From contig CALEHQ010000043.1 in assembly GCA_937876315.1 (NCBI GenBank), positions 1 through 64,000 on the forward strand: a DNA stretch of 64,000 bases, in the 5' to 3' direction. This document shows, one piece after another, positions 1 through 7,278 of this stretch. Numbering within the stretch: position 1 is the first letter of the stretch; the number at the start of each line of letters is the position of its first letter. The position numbers and the translations under genes were made by a program. This DNA comes from an uncultured Actinomycetes bacterium (GTDB taxonomy: Bacteria > Actinomycetota > Acidimicrobiia > Acidimicrobiales > Acidimicrobilacustridaceae). A model generated the notes under the pieces. The model was given only the letters and a program-made list of their open reading frames with translations. It ran no database searches and was not told where the DNA came from.

Positions 1-202
1 CGGTGGACGTGTAACCAACCGCAACACACTCAGTTGCACTCACACACGACACCGAAAACAGCGCATCGAAACTGGTGCCGGCGTTGGGGCTCGGCACAAT
101 TGTCGCGCTATCAACCACCGCACCAGCCGGTGTCGATACAACAACAAAACCCCACACAACCGCCATAACAGCGAACATTGCGAGAACTGATCTGCGAACC
201 AC
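1..202 (-). CDS. Secreted protein with SCV...CVAVG repeat, 3' end outside window
   Basis: The gene runs off the left edge, leaving about 67 N-terminal residues. It starts at a GTG (200-202); an in-frame TAG lies six codons upstream, and AAGG sits about 9 nt before the start. The N-terminus is a clear Sec signal: Val-Val-Arg-Arg, a hydrophobic run to about residue 24, then a Thr-Pro-Ala-Gly-Ala cleavage-like region. The mature part shows SVSCVSATECVAVGY, a Cys-x7-Cys motif that recurs in long secreted beta-propeller-like proteins of Acidimicrobiia. The protein is probably exported and may carry many more such repeats to the left. Function is unknown. I infer the repeat family from a single copy, so confidence in the reading frame is higher than in the family. 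Confidence 0.62.
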   Translation of the reverse strand, partial: MVRRSVLAMFAVMAVVWGFVVVSTPAGAVVDSATIVPSPNAGTSFDALFSVSCVSATECVAVGYTST

Positions 203-442
203 AAGGGAATCCTTGGACTAGATAGTCGAGAGGCCCTTCGCCGATCGACTCGAAAAGCATAGTTGCTACTGAACTTTCGACCGGCCTCAAACCCCCGAAC
301 GAGCCTTCCCCCAGTGACTTGCGGACCGTTGCGCCGAGTTTCGCGCCACGTTCCGCGCCATCCCCGTTCAGCCCTGGAGCAACCGCACCGCCCTAGGGGA
401 TGAATCAAGATCGCAGCAGCCTGGGCGTTCACCGCAATCACC
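203..442. other. Intergenic region downstream of the sulfotransferase
   Basis: This 240-nt gap lies between the stop of the leftward sulfotransferase and the start of the leftward secreted protein. It should hold the promoter of the secreted protein. I see no convincing -35/-10 pair and no hairpin followed by a T-run. A GCGCC-rich stretch around 330-362 contains near-repeats (GCGCCGAG, GCGCCACG, GCGCCATC) with no assignable role. Confidence 0.4.
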
Positions 443-1717
443 TCAGTCTGTGATGCTGAACGTCGCGCAATAGCGCGCAAACATTTCTTTCTGCTCGGCC
501 GCGTCAAGACCGAGCCAATCGAAAGACCAGGTGTGATCGCCGTGCTTCTCACGCGGCGACCCTGCGAGGGCAGCCGTCATGGCAGCACGCACATCGTCGG
601 GAAGGTCAACGCCGAGTTCGTCATAAATGCGTGCGACTACTGCCACGCCGTCTGCATTGAAATCGGCAAAGGAACCGTGAGCGACGCGACCAGTTGGCAG
701 GACGCCTTGCGCTTGAAGATCGACGAGGCCATCGAGGTCTCCGTGATACAGGTCGGCGTGATAGCGACCGATCACCGTCGTATCGACATCGTCGCTATGC
801 GCCCATCGCAGCGTGGCGATCAGACTTGTGACAGAACCGAGAATCGCAAGCGGATCGCGATGGGTGATCACCAGTTGCGCATCGGGGTAGGTGTCGAGCA
901 GAACCGGAAGGTTGTGCAAATGCACCGGTGACTTGAGCACCCACTTCTCTGTAGGCATCTTTCGCTGAAGGATCTGCAACACCAACCGATGCATTTCATA
1001 CGCCGGCGTCATGTCGCAGGACTGCAGCCATTCGATGTAGCTCGGCGTGTTGTAGCGACTGATGAACTCTTCGCCCCGAAAGGCAAAGGACATTGCCGAG
1101 AGGCATTCCTTATTCATGCGTCCGGCATAGGCGTGAATCGCGTCGAGTCCACCGGTAACGAGTTGCGGGCCACGCAGTTCGGCATCGGCCAATTCGATAC
1201 GGGGATCGTTGTCATAGGTTTCGAAGGTTGGTGGCGGAACTGGTCGCAAGAATTCCCAACCAAGCGGAACACGATGACGGTGATCGGCAGAGAGCAGTGC
1301 ATGCAAAACCGTGGTGCCAGTACGCGGCGCACCAACAACAAAGAGCGGTTCGAAAATTTGTTCGTCTCGCACTCCGGGGTCGCTACGAACCCAGTCACAG
1401 ATCTGAAGCCGAACTTCAAGCAGTCGAAGCAGGAAACGACGCGTCATCCACCGGCCAAGAAGATGCAGATTCGCTTCGGTCTCTAATGACACAAGCGCGA
1501 TTTCAAGTCCTTCAAGGAAGTCCTCACCCGTCCCCGGTCCAGGAGCACAAAGCGCGGCAATCCCCTCGCTTGCTCGCCCCTGCCGCGCTAACGCCTCGCC
1601 AATGAGGCCATCACGATCAAGGGGAAGCGCCGCCTCGGCCGCGATCGGCAGGACCAAGCCCGCATTCACCGCTTCTACCCATTCGGGGCGCGGTCCCGGA
1701 TTCCAAGTCGTTGCCAT
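443..1717 (-). CDS. Sulfotransferase family protein (PAPS-dependent type)
   Basis: A 424-aa protein of the Sulfotransferase_3-like family, expected to move a sulfonate group from PAPS to an alcohol or phenol acceptor. The 5'-phosphosulfate loop reads GAPRTGTT at about residues 129-136. The 3'-phosphate motif is in VITHRDPLAILGSV near residues 283-296, with the usual Arg-Asp-Pro. An LKSPVHLHNL segment precedes it, as in actinobacterial members. The frame stays open far upstream, but that part runs antisense to the SDR gene and looks non-coding, so I place the start at ATG 1715-1717, giving a typical length. No strong ribosome site is visible. It diverges from the SDR gene with 24 nt between starts. 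The substrate is unknown; lipid or sterol acceptors are plausible from context only. Confidence 0.82.
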   Translation of the reverse strand: MATTWNPGPRPEWVEAVNAGLVLPIAAEAALPLDRDGLIGEALARQGRASEGIAALCAPGPGTGEDFLEGLEIALVSLETEANLHLLGRWMTRRFLLRLLEVRLQICDWVRSDPGVRDEQIFEPLFVVGAPRTGTTVLHALLSADHRHRVPLGWEFLRPVPPPTFETYDNDPRIELADAELRGPQLVTGGLDAIHAYAGRMNKECLSAMSFAFRGEEFISRYNTPSYIEWLQSCDMTPAYEMHRLVLQILQRKMPTEKWVLKSPVHLHNLPVLLDTYPDAQLVITHRDPLAILGSVTSLIATLRWAHSDDVDTTVIGRYHADLYHGDLDGLVDLQAQGVLPTGRVAHGSFADFNADGVAVVARIYDELGVDLPDDVRAAMTAALAGSPREKHGDHTWSFDWLGLDAAEQKEMFARYCATFSITD

Positions 1718-1741
1718 TGGGTAGGAAACTACGCTTCTCGA

Positions 1742-2524
1742 ATGACCGACGCACCTCTCAACATTCTTGATGGCCGTGTCGTCATCATCACCGGTGGAAC
1801 TCGGGGCATCGGCATTGGCGTCGCTCGCCACCTCGGCGCACTCGGATCGAAGGTCGTCATCACTGGCCGCAAGCCCGAACGACTTGCAGAGGCAATCGCG
1901 CTGCTTGAATCCGAGAACGTTGAGTGTCTCGGTCTCGTCGCCGATGTTGCCGACCGTGAACGTGCATTTGACGTTGTTGACGAAACCCTTGCTCGATTCG
2001 GCCGCATCGATGGTCTGGTTCTGAACGCGCAATCGTTTCGACCGGTCACTCCCCTGCTCGATGTGACCGAAAGCGATATGAACCTGTTGTTCGATACTGG
2101 GCCCAAAGGCGCGCTGTGGCTCATGCAAGCCGCGCAACCGCATATGGCCGCGAATAGCTGGGGACGCATTGTCACCATGGGAACCTCGATGGGTCTCACT
2201 GGTGCCGCCGGTTATGGCCCCTACGCCGCATCGAACGAAGCCATCCGCTCCCTCACTCGTACCGCCGCGCGCGAATGGGGCCGCGACGGCATCACGGTCA
2301 ATTGCGTTCTGCCTGCATCAGCCGGTCACCGTGCTCCTGCCGCCGGGTCTGACCCGGCGCGCGAAGCAGCATTCGCCTCGATGTACGACGACAACCCGAT
2401 GGGCCGCGATGGCGATGCCATCGAGGACATCGGCCCCGCAGTTGCGTTCTTGCTGAGTGATGGAAGCCGCTATGTCACCGGACAGACCATTTCGGTCGAC
2501 GGTGGCGGCATTATGCGCCCCTAG
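1742..2524 (+). CDS. SDR-family oxidoreductase with altered active site
   Basis: A 260-aa short-chain dehydrogenase/reductase. The Rossmann nucleotide motif is TGGTRGIG (residues 17-24), the acidic LVADVAD turn follows, and the C-terminus has the usual VDGGG. The region normally holding YxxxK reads YAASN: Tyr161 is kept but the catalytic Lys is Asn165 (codon AAC at 2234-2236). The residue 13 before Tyr161 is Thr148, with Ser149 next to it, and NNAG is replaced by NAQS. The fold is therefore a confident call while ordinary NAD(P)-dependent catalysis is doubtful. It diverges from the sulfotransferase and converges on the DUF1214 gene with 3 nt between stops. Confidence 0.85.
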   Translation: MTDAPLNILDGRVVIITGGTRGIGIGVARHLGALGSKVVITGRKPERLAEAIALLESENVECLGLVADVADRERAFDVVDETLARFGRIDGLVLNAQSFRPVTPLLDVTESDMNLLFDTGPKGALWLMQAAQPHMAANSWGRIVTMGTSMGLTGAAGYGPYAASNEAIRSLTRTAAREWGRDGITVNCVLPASAGHRAPAAGSDPAREAAFASMYDDNPMGRDGDAIEDIGPAVAFLLSDGSRYVTGQTISVDGGGIMRP

Positions 2525-2527
2525 AAC

Positions 2528-3709
2528 TCAGGTTCGGAAACGCCAAGCCAAATGACGACGGCGAGACTCAAGCAAGGCCGCGCGTTCCTCAACTGAAACT
2601 CGAACAGTGTCGGCCGGAAGTTCACTCCACACCTCGTCGACATTCACCAGTCGTGCCATCGGCTCAGGAGCCGCGTCGCTCAGTGGCCAAAACCAGCGCA
2701 AGGTGCAAAGTCCGCCCTTACGTCCGCCGGCATCAAGCCAGTTATCGACACCAGGGTCTCGATGAGAAACAACGGCACGAATGCGCCCGTCGTCCGACAA
2801 TCGCAACTGGCGATCATTCAAACTCGTAATGCGCTCGACAGGATCAGCGAGTTCAAACCAACCATCGGGATAGAGCTGCAAACTCCAATAGCGGGCATCG
2901 GGAACTTCACTTTCAATGATGAGCGCATCGTCGGGTCCGAGATCCCAGAAACAAAAGCCGTAACGCGCGGCAGCGAGACCCTTTTCTTGCGCAAAAGAAC
3001 CATGAAAAGAATTGTCTTCACGCATTGCGCGCTGATCGATCATGTACTGGTTCCAGTACGACATTGAACGCTCAACACCCGCTACCGCATCGGCAACCTT
3101 TGCGGCAAAGTCTTCAGCGGTTACTCGGGGTAGATGGTCAGGCCCATCAAGACATTCGATCGTGAATGTTGCTGGTTCTTCTTCAGTCCAATCGAAGTAG
3201 TACTCGCGAATGGAGCACATGACCGCGCCTTCAGGAATCGGCAGCCAACCCGCTTCGGTGCCATCGCCACCGAGAAAGAACTCGAACTCGTCACCCTTGC
3301 CGATTCCTAGATCGGAACCGTTGTGCTCGGCGAGCGTTCCCCACTTTTCTTGATGCATAAAGCCGGCGCGCATTGCCAGGATGAATTCTTCACATGAATG
3401 CATCCGCCCACGCACTCGATAGCGCTTGGTGGGATCGATTCGCGCATGGCGATAGGCGTTGTCGGCATTTGGTCCGCCCCATTGCGTGACGAGATCGTTC
3501 TGTCGCATAAAGAAAGGTCGGGCAGCATTCGGATAGCCGATCGACCATCCCAACCAACACAGAACCTGTTCGGCCATGTGGTCATAACCCTCCGCACGTA
3601 CTGCTGCATTAGCCGGGAAGGGCTCCGCCATCAGTTGTTCGCCCACCGCTTCAAGCCGACGACAGAAATCACGCCACGCTGTCAGTTCGACGCTTTCATT
3701 CGCTGCCAT
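2528..3709 (-). CDS. DUF1214 domain-containing protein
   Basis: A 393-aa protein with a DUF1214-like C-terminal half: the stretch from YWSLQLYPDGWFE through NDRQLRLSDDGRI to TLRWFWPL is typical. Such proteins are common in Acidimicrobiia and mycobacteria, and their reaction is unknown. I chose ATG 3707-3709 because GAAGGA lies 9 nt upstream. An in-frame ATG at 3731-3733 would overlap the end of the upstream SDR gene and lacks such a site. The SDR stop is only 13 nt away, so the two genes are probably co-transcribed. No signal peptide or membrane segment is evident. The co-directional SDR and nearby acyl-CoA synthetase suggest a place in lipid or xenobiotic catabolism, which is inference. Confidence 0.75.
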   Translation of the reverse strand: MAANESVELTAWRDFCRRLEAVGEQLMAEPFPANAAVRAEGYDHMAEQVLCWLGWSIGYPNAARPFFMRQNDLVTQWGGPNADNAYRHARIDPTKRYRVRGRMHSCEEFILAMRAGFMHQEKWGTLAEHNGSDLGIGKGDEFEFFLGGDGTEAGWLPIPEGAVMCSIREYYFDWTEEEPATFTIECLDGPDHLPRVTAEDFAAKVADAVAGVERSMSYWNQYMIDQRAMREDNSFHGSFAQEKGLAAARYGFCFWDLGPDDALIIESEVPDARYWSLQLYPDGWFELADPVERITSLNDRQLRLSDDGRIRAVVSHRDPGVDNWLDAGGRKGGLCTLRWFWPLSDAAPEPMARLVNVDEVWSELPADTVRVSVEERAALLESRRRHLAWRFRT

Positions 3710-3722
3710 AGCTGTTGTTCCT

Positions 3723-4496
3723 TCAAGATCCATGCGGACGACGGCTTGCGGCACGAATGTTGCTACGAACACAGATGCCGGTGATATTCGACGAAAAAGC
3801 TGACGCCAGCCACAAAACTGTTTGCGCTACTTCTTCCGGTTCACTCAGCCGCTGGAGATCAAGATCGGCAACGTGCGCATCGACGCCACCCGGTTGCGTT
3901 GCGAGGTAGTTGAGCAGCGGTGCGGTTGCCGTCGGGCCGGGAGTCACCGCGTTCGCCCGAATGCCGTGACCGCCGTATTCCGTCGCAACCGTTTCCATCA
4001 GATTGATGACGCCCGCTTTGGCGGCTGCGTAACCGCCGAGGTTGAAGTTTCCACCGATTCCCGCACCCGAGGACATGCTCACGATTGAGCCTCCGCCATT
4101 GGCGATCATGTGCGGGATCACCGCTCGTGTTGCGTAGAACACTGAATCGAGCGTGACCGATTGCTGGAAGCGCCAGTCTTCATCACTGAGTTCACCGATC
4201 AATCCCGATCGAGATACCCCAACGTTGTTGTAGAGCACGTCAACGCGGCCATACGCGTCGATGGCACCCTGCACCCACGAGTTAACGAATGTTGGATCGC
4301 TCATGTCGCCAGCAACACCTGCGACAACAGCACCAGAGGCCGCGAGCTCGTCAACGACACGGTTGAGCTCAGCGGCTCGTAGATCGTTCAGCCACAGCAC
4401 GGCTCCGTGCTCTGCGAACAGACGAGCCGACGCTTCACCAATACCAGCGCCGCATCCACTGATGAGCGCCACTTTTCCCTCAAGCATTCCTGACAT
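3723..4496 (-). CDS. SDR-family oxidoreductase with unusual C-terminus
   Basis: A 257-aa short-chain dehydrogenase. The cofactor loop is SGCGAGIGEA near residues 14-23, NNVG replaces NNAG, the serine region is SIVSMSSGAG and the catalytic motif is intact as YAAAK. The body is classical up to NITGIC, where family members normally continue into VDGG. Here it ends in a basic tail, RSNIRAASRRPHGS. No alternative frame at that point restores VDGG, so this looks like a diverged end and not a simple frameshift. Its stop lies 13 nt before the DUF1214 start, suggesting an operon. Start ATG is at 4494-4496; a second ATG nine bases on is possible. The substrate is unknown. Confidence 0.82.
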   Translation of the reverse strand: MSGMLEGKVALISGCGAGIGEASARLFAEHGAVLWLNDLRAAELNRVVDELAASGAVVAGVAGDMSDPTFVNSWVQGAIDAYGRVDVLYNNVGVSRSGLIGELSDEDWRFQQSVTLDSVFYATRAVIPHMIANGGGSIVSMSSGAGIGGNFNLGGYAAAKAGVINLMETVATEYGGHGIRANAVTPGPTATAPLLNYLATQPGGVDAHVADLDLQRLSEPEEVAQTVLWLASAFSSNITGICVRSNIRAASRRPHGS

Positions 4497-4560
4497 GGAC
4501 CGCTAGCATCGCCCACGCATCGGCTCCTGTCACGCAGGACGCCACCAATTTGGAGGAAAC

Positions 4561-6255
4561 GTGACCGAGACCGGCCCCGCCCACACCCTGCCGCAACTGA
4601 CTGCTCTTCACGAGGCCACAGCGCTGCTCACCAGCGAGGGCGCTCCGTTTGAGGTCGTTCAAGAAGACGTGCGCGGCGAGACCATGGGGGTTCTCCGCAA
4701 TCGGGCACGCTCCCTGCGCGAGATTCTCGTCAATTCCTTCGAGTTCGGCGATCGCGAGTCGATGATTTTCAGCGATGGTCGGCGCGTGACCTTCGCTGGG
4801 TTCGAAAAGGACGTCGCTTCGGTTGCCGCCTGGCTGCAGCGTGAACACGGGATTGGCCACGGCGACCGGGTTGCGTTGTGCGGCGCAAACTCTTACGGCT
4901 GGATCGTGTCCTTCTGGGCCTGCCTTTCTATGGGTGCCATCACCGTGGCCATGAACGGCTGGTGGACCGAATCAGAGATGCAGCACGCGATCGATCTCAC
5001 CGAACCCAAGTTGCTGTTGTTCGATGCAAAGCGCGCCGAGAGACTTTCAAGGGACGTCTCAATCCCCCGCTTCGATCTCGATGAAGACCTCGAGACCATG
5101 CTGACCTATGCCCCCGACGCATCGATTCCTGCGAACCACATCGATGAAGACGATCCCGCAATTCTCATCTTCACCAGCGGCACAACTGGCCGTCCGAAAG
5201 CTGCCGTGCTTTCGCATCGCAGTGTCGTTCACTACACCACGCTGCAAAACTTCCTTGGTGCACGCGGCATGGTCATGGCTGGTCGTGGTCCATCCGATGG
5301 TCCACCGCCCATTCGCCTTGTGGTGTTCCCGTTATTCCATGTTTCTGGTCTCGGAGCAACCGTCAATGGTCTTCACACCGGATCAACCGGGGCTTGGTTC
5401 CTCACCCGATTCGAAGCTAACGATGTGATTGATTTCGTGATCGAGAACAAGGTGAACATCATCGGCGGCACAGGAACACACATCCTCCGGTTACTCGATA
5501 GCCCTCGCTGCGCCGACATTCCCCAGCAACAGATCATGTCGGTCGGCATGGGCGGTTCAGCAACAACTCCGGAAATCATGCGCCGTCTTGCCAATCGCTT
5601 TCCGCACCTCGACCACACCATGTCGACTGGTTACGGCTCCACCGAAACTGGCTCTCTCGTTTCGTTCGCACCGAACTGGATGCTCGAGGCCTCACCGGAA
5701 TGCATCGGCCCGGCAATTCCCACCTGCGAAGTGAAGATCACCGACGACGACGGCAATGAACTCCCCGAAGGTGGCGAAGGAAACATTTGCGTTCGCAGCC
5801 CACTCCTGATGACTGAGTACTGGCGCCATCCGGCCGCAAATGCCGAAGCGTTTTTTCCTGGCCGCTGGTTCAATACCGGTGACTTCGGCCGCATCGAAGG
5901 TGGATGTATCTACATCGCTTCACGCAAACGCGACCTCATCATCCGCGGTGGCGAAAACATCTATCCGTTTGAAATCGAAAACTGCATCGAAGAACTAGCT
6001 GGCGTCGTTGAGACCGCTGTCATCGGCGTCGATCACGACATTCTTGGACAAGAGGTGAAAGCGATCATCGTGATCGCCCCTGACACCGATATCACCGACC
6101 TAGACGTGCACGAGCACTGCAAGAAGTCACTTTCGGCATACAAGATTCCGGCGTATGTCGAACTGCGCACCGAACGACTTCCGCGTAATCCCAGTGGCAA
6201 AATTCTCAAACACGTTCTCGCCGATGGAAGCGAAGCCGGATTCGTCGAGGAATGA
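4561..6255 (+). CDS. AMP-dependent acyl-CoA synthetase/ligase
   Basis: A 564-aa ANL-superfamily enzyme, expected to activate a carboxylic acid with ATP and CoA through an acyl-adenylate. The phosphate loop IFTSGTTGRPKA is near residue 205, YGSTETG is in the middle, the hinge region has GDFGRIEGGCIYIASRKRD, and the C-terminal domain has RGGENIYPFEIE and NPSGKIL with the catalytic Lys. Length and domain order match medium- or long-chain FadD-like ligases. The start is GTG, preceded by TTGGAGGAAAC, a strong ribosome site. It converges on the alpha/beta hydrolase gene with 3 nt between. Chain length and substrate cannot be read from sequence; the downstream CoA-transferase operon suggests catabolism of a hydrophobic acid. 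Confidence 0.88.
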   Translation: MTETGPAHTLPQLTALHEATALLTSEGAPFEVVQEDVRGETMGVLRNRARSLREILVNSFEFGDRESMIFSDGRRVTFAGFEKDVASVAAWLQREHGIGHGDRVALCGANSYGWIVSFWACLSMGAITVAMNGWWTESEMQHAIDLTEPKLLLFDAKRAERLSRDVSIPRFDLDEDLETMLTYAPDASIPANHIDEDDPAILIFTSGTTGRPKAAVLSHRSVVHYTTLQNFLGARGMVMAGRGPSDGPPPIRLVVFPLFHVSGLGATVNGLHTGSTGAWFLTRFEANDVIDFVIENKVNIIGGTGTHILRLLDSPRCADIPQQQIMSVGMGGSATTPEIMRRLANRFPHLDHTMSTGYGSTETGSLVSFAPNWMLEASPECIGPAIPTCEVKITDDDGNELPEGGEGNICVRSPLLMTEYWRHPAANAEAFFPGRWFNTGDFGRIEGGCIYIASRKRDLIIRGGENIYPFEIENCIEELAGVVETAVIGVDHDILGQEVKAIIVIAPDTDITDLDVHEHCKKSLSAYKIPAYVELRTERLPRNPSGKILKHVLADGSEAGFVEE

Positions 6256-6258
6256 TGT

Positions 6259-7278
6259 TTAGTTATCCTGCTCGGTAAGCGCGGCAACCCAGTTTCCAAG
6301 CGCGTCCCACAGATCTGTTCGATTCTTTGATATCGAATGGTTGTGGCCAGCCTCGGCGAGTACGTAGGCCGTCACGTCACCTGAAGAGGTGAGCAGAGCC
6401 GCAACATTGCCTATGTCTGCGGCAATGTCATTCTCACCGAGACCAATAAAGACAGGAACTTCAATCGATGCCAAAGCGGCATTCGACGAACCAGGAACCA
6501 TCGACGCCAGACCACAGAGCGCCAACAATGGGCCTGATGCAGTGGAGAGTATCTGGCGGGCTTCAGAAAGCGTTCCGGGATTCAACATGTCAGAACTGGT
6601 TATTGAACCAGGAACAAGCGCGGTTCCGAATCGTTCGCGAACCAACTCAGCAAGCACGGGTTCAAGCCTCTCGTAATTGTCGGCATAAGAAAGTTCGGCT
6701 TTTGTCAGATACTCGGGTAATCCGGCCCCACCAAAACCAAGAAAAGCCACCGCGTCGAAAGAACGGTGATGCCACTGCGCGTGTGCGACCACCAAGCCGC
6801 CCATCGAATGTCCGAGTCCGATGAGACGCGTCGGCTCGAACAGATCCATTGCGTGCGCGACAAGTTCCGATAACGCGCCATGATCAACATCAGCAACGAC
6901 CCGCGGGTTCAACGTGTAGGGATCATCAGGAACCGAACTGTCTCCCACTCCGGGGTGGTCGACAACAGCAACGGCAATGCCGAAGTGATCGGCGAGATAA
7001 CGGGCCATTGACCATTCACCGGGCTGCTCCTCGGGCAGGTCGAAATAACGCCGAGTCATTCCGCCCCCGGGGAAACACACCATGAGCGGAGCGACAGAAA
7101 CGCCATCGGGGACGATCAAATCAGCGGCAATCCACTCGACCCCGTCGGGACCCAGGCCGCCCACATCGAGATCCAATCGTTCCGCCCGAGCCATGGGCGC
7201 AGCGTAGGCCCCGAGCCGACGATCAACATCGTGTTGGTCATTGCCAAAAGGGTTTTGGTCGACCAAGATGCCAGTCAT
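6259..7278 (-). CDS. Alpha/beta hydrolase
   Basis: A 339-aa hydrolase of the alpha/beta fold. The nucleophile elbow is GHSMGG in LIGLGHSMGGLVVAHAQ, an oxyanion-type VCFPGGGMTRRYF lies upstream, and a late AEAGHNHSISKN supplies the candidate catalytic His. The middle GENDIAADIG may carry the acid. The start is uncertain: ATG 7276-7278 overlaps by 2 nt the proposed start of the divergent CoA-transferase, and a shorter start at 7194 is possible; neither has a good ribosome site. It could be a thioesterase or esterase serving the neighbouring CoA-linked pathway, which is inference. Confidence 0.75.
   Translation of the reverse strand: MTGILVDQNPFGNDQHDVDRRLGAYAAPMARAERLDLDVGGLGPDGVEWIAADLIVPDGVSVAPLMVCFPGGGMTRRYFDLPEEQPGEWSMARYLADHFGIAVAVVDHPGVGDSSVPDDPYTLNPRVVADVDHGALSELVAHAMDLFEPTRLIGLGHSMGGLVVAHAQWHHRSFDAVAFLGFGGAGLPEYLTKAELSYADNYERLEPVLAELVRERFGTALVPGSITSSDMLNPGTLSEARQILSTASGPLLALCGLASMVPGSSNAALASIEVPVFIGLGENDIAADIGNVAALLTSSGDVTAYVLAEAGHNHSISKNRTDLWDALGNWVAALTEQDN

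Noticed and set aside
1718-2143. N-terminal extension of the sulfotransferase to 2143
   Set aside because: It runs antisense through the SDR gene, has no family similarity, and the ATG at 1717 gives normal length.
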